A DNA stretch of 64,000 nt from Lepidostoma basale (lineage: Eukaryota > Arthropoda > Insecta > Trichoptera > Lepidostomatidae): the NCBI GenBank assembly GCA_022606425.2, contig JAHDVF020000251.1, positions 1,582,753 through 1,646,752 on the forward strand, written 5' to 3'. Shown here piece after piece: positions 39,561 through 50,644 of the stretch. Within the stretch, counting starts at the first letter, position 1. Each line of letters starts with the position of its first letter. Below the pieces are notes generated by a model, which had not been told where the DNA came from, ran no database searches, and saw only the letters and a program-made list of their open reading frames with translations. A program made the position numbers and the translations under genes.

Positions 39561-39944
39561 TACTCGTTTGGTACGCGCAATATGCAGGCTACTGCGCTTT
39601 GACAAAAGCCATAATTTTCCTCAGTAACCTGTTTTCATGCGAGATACAGAAGATTTATTTTTCAAAAATTCCGTGTGATTTATGAGCTTTGCTCTTGCAT
39701 GTGGTATCAAATTCACTTGACTGGCATCCTCAACTCATAGTTGACTCTGTACCATTATCTCACGGAATTACTAGAATTTAGATCAAAATAGTGAGGGGAA
39801 AACATAGATTACTAATCGCAACTTGATTATAGACTCGACAACAAAATATTTAAAATTAGGCACTTTCGGATAGTTCTTAAAAAAATATACATATGTATTG
39901 AATTAATTAAGTTATCTATTTCTTGTTTTTTGAAGGTTTGTTTA
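39561..39944. other. No feature recognised
   Basis: No repeat or coding feature identified. Confidence 0.3.
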
Positions 39945-40335
39945 TATATCTTCTTCTTCTTCTACTTCTCCTTATAGACCTTTGGTCTGTTCCTGAAATC
40001 AGGCTGGCCTCTCTTGGGAGGTTGACTCCCAACTATCTCTCCATCTCTTCGGCGGTCTTCCGGGGGCTCGGCAGCCGGCAGGAATCTGATGCGCCACAGC
40101 GTGTAGGATTCTGGTGGGATCCATCCTCTGCACGTGCGCATTCCAGTATCTCCTGCGTTGTCTGCCCCATTTCACGACATCCTCTACCTTGCAGATCTCG
40201 CGGATAACCGTGTTCCTCACCCTATCTCGAATAGTCCTTCCTGCTATCATCCTCAGCGTCCTCATCTCTGTCACTTTACTTTAGCCTTCGTTCTTGTGGT
40301 ATCCGCTCTGGTCTCAGTGATATATGCCAGTATTG
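39945..40335 (-). mobile_element. RTE-2 LINE 3' fragment, (GAA)n tail
   Basis: A 91-codon minus frame (40274-39999) reads EMRTLRMIAGRTIRDRVRNT, VIREICKVEDVVKWGRQRRR, WNAHVQRMDPTRI, GCRAPGRPPKRWRDSWES. The tail is the reversed (GAA)n at 39950-39965. The best RTE-2 copy. Confidence 0.8.
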
Positions 40336-41225
40336 GCCTCGCGCAGGTTTAATATATTCTGACCTTACTGTTTATATGTAAGTTTTATAATATTTTACGA
40401 GAAAGAAAATGTTCGCTTTAGGAATTATCGTAGACATTGAAAATGATTAAGTTAGGTGATACATGTCAGTCGGATATATTAAACCTTCTAGAAAATAAAT
40501 ATTTACATAATAGTAAATATATTTATGAAACATTAAATATTGATCAAATATAAATGTTTTTCTATGTGGGAATAAGTTCAATATAAAGTCCTAGTTAAAT
40601 TCTTGACTACAAAGGATGCAGTTGACCGTCAGTCAATATACTACTTAATACTATTTTATCATTGTTTCAAATAGTTTTTTGGTTACTTTTGTTTCAGCAA
40701 TAGTGAATAAACATTTATTCTTTGGTGATCAAATATTTCGATTTAAAACATACGATTTTGTCCATCCCTAGTTCAGTGTATTTGCCCCATATGAGTAGAG
40801 AGGCGTTGGCTGTTCAGTGCTGAAGGGGTTTGGCCGTTTTGCATTTAAATTCGGGGATCGGGCATAAAGCCCCCATCAAGTGTTTGTGCTCGGCCTCGGG
40901 ACGGACGCCGAAGCTCCTGAACGGATTGAGCTTTTGTCTTCTACAGCATAAAGCTCAGTTTTATATTTTAAGTGGATTACTTTAGCATGTTTAAATAAAA
41001 AAAGTATAAAAATTAATGTATGAAACTCTGTTTATTTATTTTGATCTTAAGTTTTTATTATAAAAACTTCAATTTATTTTCCAATGTGAATTTAAAAAAT
41101 ATGTATATATTATTAAATTTTGGTTTATATCTTCGGTGAATTTTATTGTTTAAGTTAAATAAAGTTTATTCATTTCAATGAGATAATTTGCAAAAGTGTT
41201 ATTAATACCACATAAATTAGAGTTA
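40336..41225. other. HHR-B scrap, then a GC-richer unclassified segment
   Basis: 40395-40510 keeps HHR-B traces (GATACATGTCAGTCGG, CTTCTAGAAAATAAATA). 40760-40960 is GC-richer (CGGCCTCGGGACGGACGCCG) and unclassified. Confidence 0.3.
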
Positions 41226-41290
41226 TAGAACGTTATCGGGGCTGCAATCGGCCCGTGGACCGCTGGTTGCCGACCCATGTTGTGCAGTAT
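41226..41290 (-). mobile_element. hAT-like terminal fragment
   Basis: On the minus strand GGTCGGCAACCAGCGGTCCA, CGGGCCGATTGCAGCC resembles the common hAT-family end GGTCGGCAA.GG.GGCCCG. No partner end found. Confidence 0.4.
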
Positions 41291-41704
41291 CAATGAAGTT
41301 ACATGTTTAATTTTTTTTCATGAAAAAATCAATAAATTATACATTTAATGGTGGAAGATGATAGAATTTTCATTTAAAAGAACTTGAGTTTTGTTTATTT
41401 TGATGTTTTAATATGAAATATATTTAGTTAAAATATATTTTTTGCCTCTTCTATTAATAAAAAATAAAATAAAAACAGTGTTTAATTTTTTTGTAAACGC
41501 GCTGTCACACACTATTGAAATCAATCACCCTGAAATGAACAAACTCTACATTGAGCTGTATACCGCTCAATGTAGATATATCTTTTATCCATAATTACGA
41601 GTGTTGATAATATTAAAAAAAACAAATTTTTTATTTCAGAAAATAAAAATATTTCTTGATATGTAATTATTTGCTGATCATAATTGTTACTATACAGGTA
41701 TGTA
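41291..41704. other. No feature recognised
   Basis: AT-rich. TTGAGCTGTATACCGCTCAA at 41552-41571 is a short inverted repeat. Confidence 0.3.
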
Positions 41705-42000
41705 ACTTATTATTCTTCTTTTAATAATTTTGACGATCTGTGACACAGAAATCATGTCTCGTCGGATTGAGATCCAGCTGTCCTTCCATCTCTTAAGTGG
41801 TCTTCCAGGTGGGCGGTGTCCGGAGGGGATTTCATAAGCGGCTGTATATGCAAGTCTGTCACCATCCATTCGGGCTACATGGTCCCTCCAGTATCTTCTT
41901 CTGGATCTACTCCACTGAGCGATATCCTCAATCTCGCAAGTTGTTCTTATGTCTACGTTGCGGACATGATCTCGGAGAGTTTTTCTAGAGAGGTATGTAA
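41705..42000 (-). mobile_element. RTE-2b LINE C-terminal fragment
   Basis: The minus frame reads SRKTLRDHVRNVDIRTTCEI, EDIAQWSRSRRRYWRDHVAR, MDGDRLAYTAAYEIPSGHRP, PGRPLKRWKDSWISIRRD. The frame is nearly clean apart from one stop, so this is a good copy. The 3' end matches 29.44 kb. Confidence 0.75.
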
Positions 42001-42434
42001 CAATCTTGATTAAGAAATCAATTCCACGACTAAAGCTATCTAGCTTTTATGGGACATTATAAAAAAAGTTTATTTAATTAATTAAAAAGAGATGAGACAG
42101 ACAGTTGTTTAATAATCAATGTAAACGTTAAAAAAAATCAATTCAATTTGTCAAGGAAAATGGGTTATGATAATGATCATTTATTAATATTATGTATTCA
42201 CAATTACGTTTATTAAATTGATTATAACATAAAACGCGATAGAATCTCAGTCGATAATGTCTCGATAAAATGAAAGTATTCCATATTATAACAATATCTA
42301 ATTATAATTTATCATCATTTTTTGGAAACTTTGTACTTTCGCAAAACTTTTTTTCATTTGACGATTGTAAAAAAATTTGTTTGTGAAAAATGTAATAATA
42401 TGTTGCGAAAAAACGATGTTTTAAAAATATGTAA
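42001..42434. other. No feature recognised
   Basis: AT-rich. Confidence 0.3.
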
Positions 42435-42475
42435 ATGTGTATCCATAACACAAAGTGATGGCGAATATATAAGGA
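42435..42475 (+). repeat. HHR-E tail
   Basis: GTATCCATAACACAAAGTGA, TGGCGAATATA; the core is absent. Confidence 0.5.
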
Positions 42476-42509
42476 ATTTATTTATTTTTTTATTATAATT
42501 TTTTTTTTT

Positions 42510-42625
42510 TTTTTATGTACACAACAGGTCGTTTTTGGACCCAATTACTGTATACAACTTTTATTTTTTTGGCTATTATATTGATTCTTGTGATATGTGA
42601 TAGATCTATCAATCTATCGCCATTT
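42510..42625 (-). mobile_element. SINE body, GTATACAG-type 3' module
   Basis: The minus strand carries AATGGCGATAGATTG, CACATATCACAAGAATC, GTATACAGTAATTGGGTCC and ACCTGTTGTGTACA. Head missing. Confidence 0.6.
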
Positions 42626-42679
42626 TATTGTTTATAAAATTGAAATGATTTTCACAGATATTTTTTCAAAAATATATTA

Positions 42680-43015
42680 TGACTAGTTGCAACCCGCGAA
42701 ATATTCACGGAAGTTAAGATCTACCCTATAAAAATTTGGTTCACTGTATAATCGTAATAAGTAATAATTTTTAACTTTTAATGTATATCATTTTTCAGCA
42801 ATCCAAATTGTTTTCCTTTTGTTTTCAATACTACTGTCATACAAGAATAATCGAAAATAATCCAGAAACCGTTCACGGGCATCGTACGCATTTCGAATAT
42901 TACGAATTGCTTTCGGAGAGAATCGAAGTATTCCTCTCTCACTCTCTTGTATTCAAAATATAATATTCTCGAACTCTTTCTTGATGGCATCGGGGTTTTC
43001 ACCTATTTATGTAAC
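42680..43015 (-). repeat. Unclassified repeat with CTAGTTGCAACCCGCG end
   Basis: Starts with a relative of the 8.13-kb motif. A 74-codon minus frame (43002-42778; KSSRILYFEYKRVREEYFDS) has no recognised domain. Confidence 0.3.
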
Positions 43016-43029
43016 GATATTTAAACAGA

Positions 43030-43480
43030 TAAGGAAAAACAGAGAGAATGGACCACCACACTACACTAGCCTGGCACATCTCTCTAGATTCCTCCACATT
43101 CATACAACGAGTCATACACTCACGTAGATTCTTCCGACTTCTAACAAGACCAAACATTTAAAATTTGATTAATTTGGTCATGCCATGTTTTCCTCGATCT
43201 GTCTCGACTCCGTACTCCATTTACATCATTAACATTATTTCTTCATCCATGCGCTCCATATGTCCGAACCAACGCAGCGATCCTTTCATAATTTTGTTCA
43301 TAAAACCTTCTTCCGCTCTACATTCCTTTCTTATATTACCATATGTGATTCTGTCATTTATCGTTCTACCACACATACGTCTTAGGGACTCATCCTTCTT
43401 CTTCCAGTTCCATGCTTCGCTTCCATACATTAGGGTTGGGACCAGAACTCCACTGTGAACGGCCGTTTTCGCTTTCATTG
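43030..43480 (-). mobile_element. RTE-1 LINE fragment
   Basis: Minus frames: VHSGVLVPTLMYGSEAWNWK, SLRRMCGRTINDRITYGNIR, EGFMNKIMKGSLRWFGHMER. The extreme 3' end is eroded (AACAGAGAGAATGGACCACC at the left). Confidence 0.72.
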
Positions 43481-44104
43481 ATAAATTCTTGTTTCCAATA
43501 ACTATTGTTAAATCTCTTTTTAGTTTAAATAATAATTAAATAATAATTTAAAATGAACTTCCATCAAGAGATTTCAGTAAAATCATTTGATTATCTTTTT
43601 AGTTTGTTACCCGCACCAACCCTTCTTTCGACGTCAATATCCGTTCGGCCATCCACTGTGAACATGCTACCTAAATACACAAATTTATTTTATTTATAAT
43701 TGTGTCTTGCGTTTCTGGGTATACCGTTGCTTTCAATAACAACAGAATGGTTGTATCAACTCAAGAGGTGAGGTAAGAACCACTTTATCTCAAGATTATT
43801 TGCTTAGGATCTAATCCGGGTACTAGCTGCGAATTCCAATAGCTGCATTTAGCTGCCCAACTTACCCGCTGCTCTGGAACTTTCTCGGGGCGGTTGAATC
43901 GGCGCTTGTTTAATTTGAGAATTTGTTTTAACTCCTGACTCGCCAACTCGAGAATGAACGCCCAGCGGACAGAATTCTCACAAAGCAATCAAACTAGCTG
44001 ATTACATAAAAAGTTTATTTTTTGTGCTAACAATAGGCAGGCGTATTCTTTAATCAACAATTTCTAATTCTTTATTATAACTAACTAACATCTGCTTCCC
44101 CAGA
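43481..44104. other. No gene recognised
   Basis: A 67-codon minus frame (43988-43785) has no domain. 43600-43720 is mildly RTE-like in style, but this was not secured. Confidence 0.3.
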
Positions 44105-44695
44105 GGGATAAGCAGAAAATCTTCTTCTCTTCTTTGATGGCCCTACAGACCATTAATTAAGCAACCCCACAATTAAGCAACAAGCCTTGCCTCCAGTATT
44201 CTTCGCCTCCAACTCCTTCTGTCCCCCGCTTCGACCCTCTAATCTAACACTCGTAACAATTTCGCCCCATCTCTCCCAACTTCATCCTCTCATCGTAGCC
44301 TTGGTCGTCCAATAGGTCTTTTACCACCTGGGTACCACTCCAGCAATCTTTTTGGGGTTCGCGATGACGGTATCCTCTGCACGTGACCGGCCCATTTCAG
44401 TCTATTCAGTCTGACCTGTGAAGAGAGACAGGGAGCTTTGTAAATATGGTACGGCTCGTCATTATGCCGCACTCTCCAGCCTTCACCGTCGTTCACAGAT
44501 CCTAGAATTTTGCGCAGCACCCTTCTCTCAAAAGTATTCAATCGCTCTGCAGATTTCGCTGTCATTGTCCACGTCTCACACCCATAATTCACCACTGTTC
44601 GGATGATTGTCTTATACACGGTGATTTTGGTTTTCCTGTGTACGTTTTTTGATTTTAGCACTGGTAGTAGAGAGACGAATGTTTTGTTGTCAATT
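44105..44695 (-). mobile_element. RTE-7 LINE fragment, longest copy
   Basis: A 123-codon minus frame (44661-44290) reads KTKITVYKTIIRTVVNYGCE, TWTMTAKSAERLNTFERRVL, RKILGSVNDGEGWRV, LKWAGHVQRIPSSRTPKRLL, EWYPGGKRPIGRPRLR. This is the C-terminal part of a reverse-transcriptase ORF. The 3' untranslated part matches 28.54-28.70 kb. Confidence 0.8.
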
Positions 44696-44805
44696 GTGAT
44701 TCTTCTTTCGATTTCGACTTCGTTTTCTTTTGTTATAGGCGAGCCCAGGTAAGTAAGCCAGGTAAGCCTAGGTAAAGCAGATAATTGTCTGCCATACTAC
44801 TCTGC

Positions 44806-45008
44806 CCTAACATACTTCTCGAGGTTCCTCTTTATTCATACATCGTAACAAGCACGCTCGTCGATTTTTCCGACTTCGAATTCGGCCGCCTTTAACTATT
44901 TGATTAATTTGGTCATGCCATGCCTTCCTTGATCTTCCACGATGCAACACTTTCCATACTGCTTGTATGCAACATTTAAACCATTCTTCTCTTGTCCATT
45001 CATTCCTT
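44806..45008 (-). mobile_element. RTE-1 LINE fragment fused to a SINE
   Basis: The minus strand reads GGAATGAATGGACAAGAGAA, TGGCATGACCAAATTAATC, GGCGGCCGAATTCGAAGTCG, CCTCGAGAAGTATG. It joins SINE sequence at about 45008. Confidence 0.65.
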
Positions 45009-45184
45009 ATATCCAAATTGAAGATTACGGGTTCGATTCCCGGAAATGGCAGTGTGATTGTCATAATGTCTTTGATCTGGTGCAGAATTCAAGTGATAAT
45101 AAAATGGCGATAGATTAACTACGAAAATCAATATGATGTACCCTTTACATCGATTTGGCTCGCGCTGTAATGATGTAAAGAGCG
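45009..45184 (+). mobile_element. tRNA-derived SINE, head truncated, (TAA)n tail
   Basis: B box GGTTCGATTCC (perfect), GGCAGTGTGATTGTCA, TGGCGATAGATTAACTAC, then ACCCTTTACATCGATTTGGC and GATGTAAAGAGCGATTCAA. Same 3' module as the 19.6-kb SINE. Confidence 0.75.
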
Positions 45185-45213
45185 ATTCAATAATAATAAT
45201 AGTAATAATAATA

Positions 45214-45249
<36 letters not shown>

Positions 45250-45290
45250 ATAATATTATAATAATAATAATAATAATAATAATAGAAATA
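45185..45290 (+). repeat. (TAA)n/(ATT)n microsatellite grown from SINE tail
   Basis: TAA units, then ATT units, then TAA units again, giving a self-complementary trinucleotide tract of about 100 bp. Confidence 0.85.
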
Positions 45291-46119
45291 ATAAAAAACA
45301 TCTTAGGGATCCTATTTTATTCTTCTTCTTGAGTTGGCATATATAACATACGAGTATGTGCATTTTTTTTATAATGGGAAAGAAAATAGAAATCAGTACT
45401 TATATTTAAATAGATATTTCATATTGGTAAATATTTTCTGTTGAAATTTAATACAAATAAAAATATACGACAATATAATAGGTTTATAGCCGCCGCATGT
45501 ATGGGATATTTCTATAAAATACGTCATAAAGAGAAAATTAGATCTTGGCAGAAAATGACCAGCAATCTAAAGAAGCTATCCCTTTTGGATAGTTGTCTTC
45601 GACGTGCAAATTGAATTAACGATCATCGAGTGTCTTGAAAACTCTGTGGAAACAATCACGTTGAGACGTTTATCGACTTTAAGGTCAATCCAGTTGTTCT
45701 CAACATATTCTCGTGTAAATGTGATAATCTGCCCAAATTAAATTCATTCATATGTTTTCATAACTACACTAGCTACAATGTACAGCTTCCTTGTCATATG
45801 AGCATCCTCTAAGTTAATGATAAATAACGATGCCTGTTCGCGTTATGGTTTATGATTTAAAGTTAACCCTAATTTTGGCTCCCCGTTGGTCCGCTGTCAC
45901 CCCCTCGGGAAATTCGCCCCATCCCTCAAGGAAATGGTTCTTAAACGCTGTCCAACGTTTCACCCCCAGTTGATTTACACTAACCTTACTTCTAAGACAA
46001 AAAAGATAGGATATTTCGACACTTCATAATTTAAGTGGTGGTGGTTTGATTGGGTTCAAAATTAAAATCCATTATTCCAACTGACAGACAAAAACATAGA
46101 CATTGTACATCATGTTATT
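45291..46119. other. Apparently single-copy stretch
   Basis: 45480-45990 shows more balanced composition, no long ORF and no repeat partner noticed. Confidence 0.3.
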
Positions 46120-46410
46120 TATTATACACTTTTAAATCTAAAAAAACTTTGCTTTTTGTATCACAATTGTAATTTTATTTTTCGCGACACCTGTTTCGTC
46201 AACCTATGTTGACATCATCAGGTGTTACAGTAATATGATATAATATAATATATTTTATTGTAACACCTGATCATTTCAATATAGGTTGACGAAACAGCTG
46301 TCTCTAAAAATAAAAATACAATTGTGATACATAAAACGAAGTTTTTTTAATTAAACAGTGTATAATGTTAAAGTATTATAGTGTTTCGGCCAAAACAATG
46401 GACTATTTAA
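46120..46410. repeat. HHR-A palindromic element
   Basis: Left arm on the minus strand with an intact core. Right arm on the plus strand has CTGATCA and GACGAAACAGCTGTCTCTA. The tail ATGTTAAAGTATTATAGTGT, TTCGGCCAAAACAATGG closes the unit. Confidence 0.75.
46170..46235 (-). ncRNA. Hammerhead-like motif, HHR-A (46.2 kb), intact core with covaried stem II
   Basis: CTGATGA at 46221-46215, a perfect 6-bp stem II GTCAAC-ATAG-GTTGAC, GAAA at 46197-46194, and GTC at 46188-46186. Relative to the 21.9-kb copy, stem II pair 2 is U-A instead of C-G: both sides changed and pairing was kept. The first stem I pair is C-G. Confidence 0.68.
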
Positions 46411-46639
46411 TGTTATTGATTGTTTTATTGGTTTTGGATTTTTGTGTTTCTATTATTATACCATTTATACGAGTATATACATTTTATTTGAATTCACCCA
46501 CTTATTTCAAGAAATCTAAATTATTCAATTCCAGCCAGTTCAAAAGTTAATCAATTGTTTTTGTTATAAACTGATAACCTAACATTTTAGGCTTGTTTTA
46601 ATTATCAAAGTAAAGCTTGTGACTTTGATAATTAAAACA

Positions 46640-47122
46640 AACTCTTTATTCTGAACTGAACTGGCGAAAGAAAGAAGAAAACAAAATTAATAAATTAGAA
46701 ATGAGATCTTTTAGAATAAAATGAGATAAATCGATTAACGATAGAGTGTCAAGTGCAATTATAAGAAGTGAATACAGTGCGAATGAAAATATTATAAACA
46801 AAGTAACAAAAGGGTCATCAAAATAGTTGGGATACATGAAAAAAAAATGATGAAAACATAATCGGAAAGAAAGTATATGTAAGTGATGTATGGAAGTGAA
46901 GCAAGATAAAGAGAAAGACCAAGACGTAGCACGATCAATCAAATCTTAACTGTCGGCCTTAGGAGTTGGAGAAATCGATGTGTGTGCATGACACGATGTA
47001 TGAATGTTGAGAAAGCGAGAGAAGCATTGACATACTTCTCTCGTTCCTGGCGGAATGAAAATTGTAATGGTTCATATAGCCTACCTCTTACGGAAGACGG
47101 CTTGATAGTTAGTTAGTTAGAG
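46640..47122 (+). mobile_element. RTE-1 LINE 3' fragment, diverged
   Basis: ACTGGCGAAAGAAAGAAGAA, GAAATGAGATCTTTTAGAAT, ATGACACGATGTATGAATGT, AGACGGCTTGATAGTTAGTT. More decayed than other copies, with extra bases near 47030. Confidence 0.65.
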
Positions 47123-47589
47123 TTTTATATTTGGCATAAAGTATTAATTTACCATTTTTTTAATAATTTGTATAAAAGGCATATTTTTTATTTTAGTTTT
47201 GCAAACACTGAACAGCCAGCGCCACAGTTTGACAACCCCCTCACCCATCCGACCTCCTCTTCCGGTGGATAACGAGATAGTTCCGACAAAATTCCGACAA
47301 CAATAAACTTTTATCCGTAATCAATCTTAATTAGGTGCCGAAAATCGCTTCGTAAACCCTGTTTGGTCCGCAGTCCATCCTGTCGGGATGCAAGAGGAGT
47401 GGGGGTTAATGCAAACTCTATACGGATTGTTGTGATGACTTTGGGATCAAAATTCAGAGCCACGGTTTGATATAATCATCAGCTTGATAGGGATGGGTTC
47501 AAACTTTGGGCTAGAATGGAAATATCTTTAGTCACCGCTGCTACGAGACGAGGCTATTTATTACGTTACTTTATCGCGTTGACTTAATG
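47123..47589. other. Apparently single-copy stretch
   Basis: 47200-47560 has balanced composition, no ORF of note and no repeat partner noticed. Confidence 0.3.
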
Positions 47590-47870
47590 TTAATCATGTT
47601 AATGATTACGAATGAAAACGTCTGTTTTATAGAAGTTTTATTAAGGACCCTCATTCTCAAAAATAAAGAGGTTGTATACCAAATACATAGAAAACTGCTT
47701 AATTCATTTTAAAATATGTCCAACCACCGAGTAATAGCTTCTTATCAAAATTTTATTAAAATTTATATGAATAACATGTTTCGTATTTCTAAAACATTAT
47801 CAAACGTCTGATGTTCATTATTTAATATTGAGTTTTACATCTTTGTTCAAGAAACAATATACAACTTAAT
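47590..47870. repeat. HHR-B repeat arms
   Basis: GAAAACGTCTGTTTTATAGA at 47612; a second piece at 47755-47850 (minus) with TTTGATAATGTTTTAGAAAT, ACGAAACATGTTATTC and the flank TTGTTTCTTGAAC. The two parts are separated by about 110 bp of other sequence. Confidence 0.55.
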
Positions 47871-47979
47871 CGTGTGTTTCTTGTATGCTCGCCATACTTT
47901 GTGTTGTAGATGCTTTATTTCTCTTTTTCTTTTTTATATACTTTGTATATACAACACTAACATTAAAAAAAAAATTGTT

Positions 47980-48020
47980 AGACATGTTTCGGACAACCAG
48001 TCCTTCTTCATTGATACATA
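47980..48020 (-). ncRNA. Hammerhead-like motif, HHR-D left arm
   Basis: ATGAAGA at 48011-48005 (first core C is A), perfect stem II GGAC/GTCC, GAAA at 47990-47987, GTC at 47983-47981. Confidence 0.5.
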
Positions 48021-48144
48021 TAATAAAGATACATATTTAAAATATTATTATATAAAATTGTTTACATGATCTGACAGATGTTATAAATCTTTATAACATC
48101 TATCAGATCATATACAAATTTTATATTTTAAATATGTAACTTAA

Positions 48145-48200
48145 TAATATGTATCACTGAAGAAAGACTGGTTGTCCGAAACATGTCTATGTAATTTTAA
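48145..48200 (+). ncRNA. Hammerhead-like motif, HHR-D right arm, intact core
   Basis: CTGAAGA at 48157-48163, stem II GAC/GTC with a TGGTT loop, GAAA at 48178-48181, CATG palindrome, GTC at 48185-48187. Confidence 0.6.
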
Positions 48201-48324
48201 TTTGCTAGTGTTGTATATACAAAGTATATAAAAAAGAAAAAGAGAAATAACTTTATCATGTTCTAAATTATAACATTTTAAATAAATAATACTTGAACAA
48301 CTGTTATTTGTTGAATATGTATAA

Positions 48325-48560
48325 TATATTATTAATACGAAAGAATGAGTCTGTTTTATGGAAGTTTTTTTATATTTAATGGAAATGACACGTTTCGCCA
48401 TGCTAAAGCATTATCAAGTCAAACAAACCTTAGCAAGGCGAAGCATGGCATTCCCATTAAATATAATAAAGCTTCTAGAAAACAAACATTTTCATTTAAA
48501 TTAATTAAGATCGATTTTTACATCATTGTTAAGGAAACAATAAATGAGTATATTATAGTT
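48325..48560. repeat. HHR-B palindrome
   Basis: Left: GTCTGTTTTATGGAAG, AAATGACACGTTTCGCCATG, AAGCATTATCAAGTC. Right: CCTTAGCAAGGCGAAGCATG, GCATTCCCATTAAATATAAT, CTTCTAGAAAACAAAC. Confidence 0.7.
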
Positions 48561-49004
48561 GAAAACGTCGGTTTTTGGACATTTTGACTGGAAAGTAAGA
48601 TCATGCATTCAATTTGGAATTATAGTAAAGCGACAGAAAATAAAAAATCTTCTAGAAAAAGGATTCATCAATATCAAACACTTGATATCAAGTTATACAT
48701 CATTTTTCAAGAAACCTTACAGTTTTTTTTCTTAAATTCTCTTCCGATATAGCAAACTTCAAACAATCGTCGTACTTAAACCGTGATTAAGATGTATCAC
48801 TGACGAAAGCTCGTTACTCCGCTGATCAATATCAGATTAAAACAATTAAATAACTACTCAACTACAAGTTTCATGGTGAAAAGAACAAAGCTTTACGAGG
48901 AAATTAGGTGAACTGATGTAAATTCTAAAAAAATAATACTAGTTAAAAAAAATTCAATTACCTACATATAATGTATCTTCATCATGCAAATGCTTTTAAT
49001 AAAT
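48561..49004. other. No feature recognised
   Basis: AT-rich; ACATCATTTTTCAAGAAACC near 48696 is an HHR-B flank scrap. Confidence 0.3.
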
Positions 49005-49100
49005 AATTCATACGAATGAAAACGTTTGTTTTCTAAAAGTTTTATTTTATTTTATGTGAATGACATATTTCGCCTGTCTAAGGCATGATCAGAGGCTTGA
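49005..49100 (-). repeat. HHR-B arm with CTGATCA core
   Basis: GAAAACGTTTGTTTTCTAAA, GACATATTTCGCCTGTCTAA, GGCATGATCAGAGG. In minus orientation it reads CTGATCATGCCTTAGACAGG, CGAAATATGTC. Confidence 0.6.
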
Positions 49101-49214
49101 AGTCAAAGGCTTAAAATCAACGAATGGGGAATGGTCCAAGAATATACATATCTGGGACACAATATTCGATTGGGCCGAGATAACCAAACCGCAGAGCTAA
49201 AAAGAAGAATTGGA

Positions 49215-49460
49215 CTAAGCTGGGCAGCTTTTCCAATCTTGACATGGCATGACAAAATTACTGAAAGGCATGACTCAATTACTGAAAGGCGGCCATGTCG
49301 AAGTAGGAACGAAGTAGTATCGACGAGCGAGCATGTCACGATGTGTGAAAATGTGGAAGGAATATGCCAGGATAGAACAATGTGGCGATACTTCATTTCT
49401 GCCTACCCCTCCGGGGGAACGGCATAATGATTAGTTAGTTAGTTAATTAGTTAGTTAGCA
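49215..49460 (+). mobile_element. RTE-1 LINE 3' fragment
   Basis: GACATGGCATGACAAAATTA, a short duplication of the same motif, GGCGGCCATGTCGAAG, TTTCTGCCTACCCCTCCGGG, then a long run of TTAG units (49428-49465). Confidence 0.7.
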
Positions 49461-50254
49461 AGTTAGGTAAAATATGTCGTTTTTAAAAATTAAAATAATT
49501 TAAAAAAAAATTATCTATTTTATAATTATTCCTGAATCGACAAGAATAAACAAATAAATTAAGTGTTTCCTTAAAAAATAATGAATATGTTTTATAAGTG
49601 TGTAAATAGAATTACTTTTTTTCACCTCAGAGACGTTGGATTCTCGCATAGCGTTTCGTTCAGTTTTACAGGCAATAACTTTTCGATTAATTCATCACGC
49701 AATGCGTCTAGATACCAGGATAATAATTACTTTTGTTCGTGCTAAGTGATTTATTGCCGACCACTGAATACTACAACCCTCGGAAAATACCAGAATTGAT
49801 CTCAGATAGCGTTACAACGTTAAAAAGATACTGTCAACGGTTATTGAGGAATTCCTAGGGTTACTGTTTTTTTTTTACTTCATTTTCATGCGTTAATCAC
49901 ACGAATACTTTATATATATGGAATACATTTTTATAATAATGATTAATTTTTTTAAATTTGTATTAATTTATATTTATTTTTACACCATTGTTCAAGAAAC
50001 AAACAAATCATTTGCAAAATAACAAAAATGTTTTTATTATATATAGTTAGAATGTTAATATTCTATTTAACATGCGAGGTAAAATTCAATTAATTTCTTA
50101 TTTTTTATTTTCATTATTCCAAATAAAAAAAGCATTTTTAAATAATATATATGCTCAATAGAATAAGAATTTTAAAGACAATAAGCAATAAGCTAGTAGA
50201 AGAAAAAGTTAGGTTTTATGAAAAATAATGACTTACAGAATCGACAAGAGCAGA
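49461..50254. other. No feature recognised
   Basis: AT-rich; ACACCATTGTTCAAGAAACA near 49980 is an HHR-B flank scrap. Confidence 0.3.
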
Positions 50255-50605
50255 CACTGTCAGAACCAAACATTTCTTAATAGTAGCAGAAATTAGAACA
50301 TTGAGACCTATCGTGGGGAGAACCCTTATATATAGGATACCCAACGAAGATATTCGCAGTCCCTGCAAAATTCATGACATAGTGAGATGAAGTAGGCTAA
50401 GAAGATGATTCTGGAGGGACCACAACGAGAGGATGGATCCAGCGAGGATTTCTAAGATCGTGATGCACGAGACACCAGAAGGCCGTGGACCACCAGGAAG
50501 ACCACCAAAGATATGGAGAAAAGGCTGGTCGTCTTCATTACATGTATAATGTTGAAATCCTGCATAAACAGATCGCAAGATCAACAATGAGGAGAAAAAG
50601 AAGCA
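50255..50605 (+). mobile_element. RTE-2-like LINE 3' fragment
   Basis: The frame with stops reads AEIRTLRPIVGRTLIYRIPN, SRLRR, FWRDHNERMDPARISKIVMH, ETPEGRGPPGRPPKIWRKGW. Ends in GAGGAGAAAAAGAAG. Confidence 0.7.
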
Positions 50606-50644
50606 GGAATTTTTAATAAATATTATAAATTAAATTAACAGAAT

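Larger units (their letters stand above)
47875..48260. repeat. HHR-D long palindrome
   Basis: Arms of about 150 bp: TTTTATATACTTTGTATATA, CAACACTAACATT, AGACATGTTTCGGACAACCA, GTCCTTCTTCATTGATACAT on the left, mirrored on the right to about 48248. The centre near 48080-48095 is AAATCTTTATAACATC. The HHR-E tail (ACTTTGTGTTGTAGATGC, reversed) lies just outside the left arm. Confidence 0.8.

Noticed and set aside
49428..49470. Telomere-type repeat
   Set aside because: The unit is TTAG (4 bp), not the insect TTAGG, and it follows the RTE-1 3' end at many sites.
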